Part shown: positions 62,979 through 64,000 of the stretch, piece after piece | How the letters are laid out: each line of letters begins with the position of its first letter | Numbering within the stretch: position 1 is the stretch's first letter | Origin: Chalciporus piperatus | Taxonomy: Eukaryota; Basidiomycota; Agaricomycetes; Boletales; Boletaceae | DNA length: 64,000 nt | Reading direction: 5' to 3' | NCBI GenBank assembly: GCA_038093975.1 | Contig: JBBPTG010000036.1 | Coordinates: 121,671 to 185,670, forward strand | Made by a program: the position numbers and the translations under genes | Notes under the pieces: model-generated | Told to the model about the DNA's origin: nothing | Seen by the model: only the letters and a program-made list of their open reading frames with translations | Database searches by the model: none

Positions 62979-64000
62979 TGGCTGTTTCCTTTTAAAGCCT
63001 CGGCTGCCTGTGCCTTGGCTTCTGATTCAATGCGGTCGCGCCAGTACGCTTCCGCTTCTTGGTTGGTATATGCCGCTTGATGCGACATGTAACTTGTGCT
63101 GGTGGACGGGCCAGCGGGGTAGGGGGAAGGGGTAGGAGGGTAGGGTGCAGGGATGGTACCTGCGAAGGGCATCTGCCGGTTGTCAAACGGCAGGGAAGTC
63201 TCAACGTATTGTTGCGAGTATGGATCCCACATAACAACTTGTCTCTGATGCGGCCTGTGGGGCTTTGGGCACGTGTTTGCAAAATGACCTGGCTGGTCGC
63301 AATTGAAACAGTTTCCCCGAACGGGGGATCTTGGCATTTGCTGTGCCGACAGATCCATCGGGGCTCCACGACCAGGCTGTGTGCCTGTGGGAGTGAAACG
63401 GGGGGCCGCATACGGAGCGGGGGGACGTGGGAGCGGACATGATGCAATTGGATAACGAGGGGGGAGATACGGATATGACGATGAAGGTCTTGGCGCGGTC
63501 GTGGGTGCCTGTCGAACTGGAGCACCGCGTTCAACGACGATGCGTTCGAAAGTTCGACCCAACTTTCGGTAGGTATCGATCGTGTTGACCAGATTCTGCT
63601 CATCAACATTGGTGTTGATTTGCGCCTGATAATAGATTTTGTAATCTATTGCCTTTTTCAGAAGCTCTTTGGCATGAGCATCTTCAATCTCCGATTCCGC
63701 CTTCAACAATTCAAACTCCTGGAGGAAGATGTCCACAGGTTTCCCAGCCTGCTTTAATGCTTCCAATTTCCTGAGACTCTCATGAGCGAGGACGTCAATC
63801 TGGAAATATGTTTTGAGGAGATGTGAAAATATTGTCCACGTGGGCCATGCTAGAAGTCCCAGGGGTTCTCGATCAGGTTCTGGTTCGCCTTCTACTGGTG
63901 GCGGTGGTAGCAATTCGTATCGAGTCCATTTTTCTATCGTCATCTGGGCGAACCCAGCCGCCTTTCCTTCTAACCGTGAGAGTACGGCGAGGCATCGAAC
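62975..64000 (-). CDS. Gypsy Gag, 5' end beyond the window
   Basis: The frame is open to the right edge (reading RCLAVLSRLEGKAAGFAQM at the edge). Capsid-like helices (WTIFSHLLKTYFQIDVLAHE, AKELLKKAIDYKIYYQAQ), a Pro-rich linker and one zinc knuckle (CFNCDQPGHFANTC), then a Pro/Tyr-rich tail with AYWRDRIESEAKAQAAEAL. Ends at a TGA that overlaps the ATG of the pol ORF. Confidence 0.88.
   Translation of the reverse strand, partial: VRCLAVLSRLEGKAAGFAQMTIEKWTRYELLPPPPVEGEPEPDREPLGLLAWPTWTIFSHLLKTYFQIDVLAHESLRKLEALKQAGKPVDIFLQEFELLKAESEIEDAHAKELLKKAIDYKIYYQAQINTNVDEQNLVNTIDTYRKLGRTFERIVVERGAPVRQAPTTAPRPSSSYPYLPPRYPIASCPLPRPPAPYAAPRFTPTGTQPGRGAPMDLSAQQMPRSPVRGNCFNCDQPGHFANTCPKPHRPHQRQVVMWDPYSQQYVETSLPFDNRQMPFAGTIPAPYPPTPSPYPAGPSTSTSYMSHQAAYTNQEAEAYWRDRIESEAKAQAAEALKGNSQ

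Overview
The window looks like a transposon-rich chromosomal region from a filamentous basidiomycete, most likely an Agaricomycete. The evidence is short GT-AG introns (about 45-80 bp), fungal protein families (an F-box/propeller protein, a FunK1-type kinase, a sphingolipid C9-methyltransferase relic, a SUN-domain protein) and basidiomycete-type mobile elements (Tnp2/CACTA, Plavaka, a chromodomain Ty3/gypsy element, Ty1/copia). No species can be named from the sequence alone.

Layout. 1-8.3 kb is ordinary gene space: a partial hypothetical gene, a coiled-coil gene and an F-box gene. 9.2-15.6 kb is a mosaic of duplicated fragments. It holds the armadillo-repeat half of a UFD4/TRIP12-like ubiquitin ligase, cut off before the HECT domain, among dispersed copies of a 21-bp minisatellite and a ~90-bp module. 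15.6-20.7 kb carries a Tnp2-type transposase gene. 21.7-24.7 kb is a SNF2-family helicase gene whose 5' end runs into the same repeat mosaic. 25.3-25.7 kb holds a methyltransferase pseudogene. 26.3-30.9 kb is a compact unique block: a coiled-coil/C-terminal-membrane-anchor gene divergent from a SUN-domain gene, then a WD40 gene. A clean non-autonomous hAT element (8-bp target duplication) lies at 31.7-32.4 kb, and a hypothetical gene follows.

From 35.1 kb the left mosaic reappears in inverted orientation (35107-39053 against 15842-12749, about 3.09 kb once an inserted element is discounted). The right arm carries an 860-bp TA-flanked foldback element made of CAGT-core repeats. The left arm shows the matching empty site. 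A second, 8.2-kb foldback-like structure (42350-50575) contains GC-hairpin tandem repeats, an apparently intact Ty1/copia element with identical-looking LTRs, and a TACACTTT-rich tandem array. After it come a hypothetical gene, a FunK1 kinase gene with an in-frame stop in the activation segment, and a Plavaka fragment. The window ends in nested transposons: a Tc1/mariner transposase gene interrupted by a third foldback copy, which is itself interrupted by a Ty3/gypsy chromovirus running off the right edge.

There is no operon-like organisation. The main story is host gene fragments (chiefly UFD4) duplicated, inverted and shuffled beside foldback elements. The most distinctive features are the foldback family with its 8-9-bp CAGT periodicity, and the minisatellite that repeatedly marks junctions between gene fragments. 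All exon limits were inferred by eye from splice signals and reading frame.
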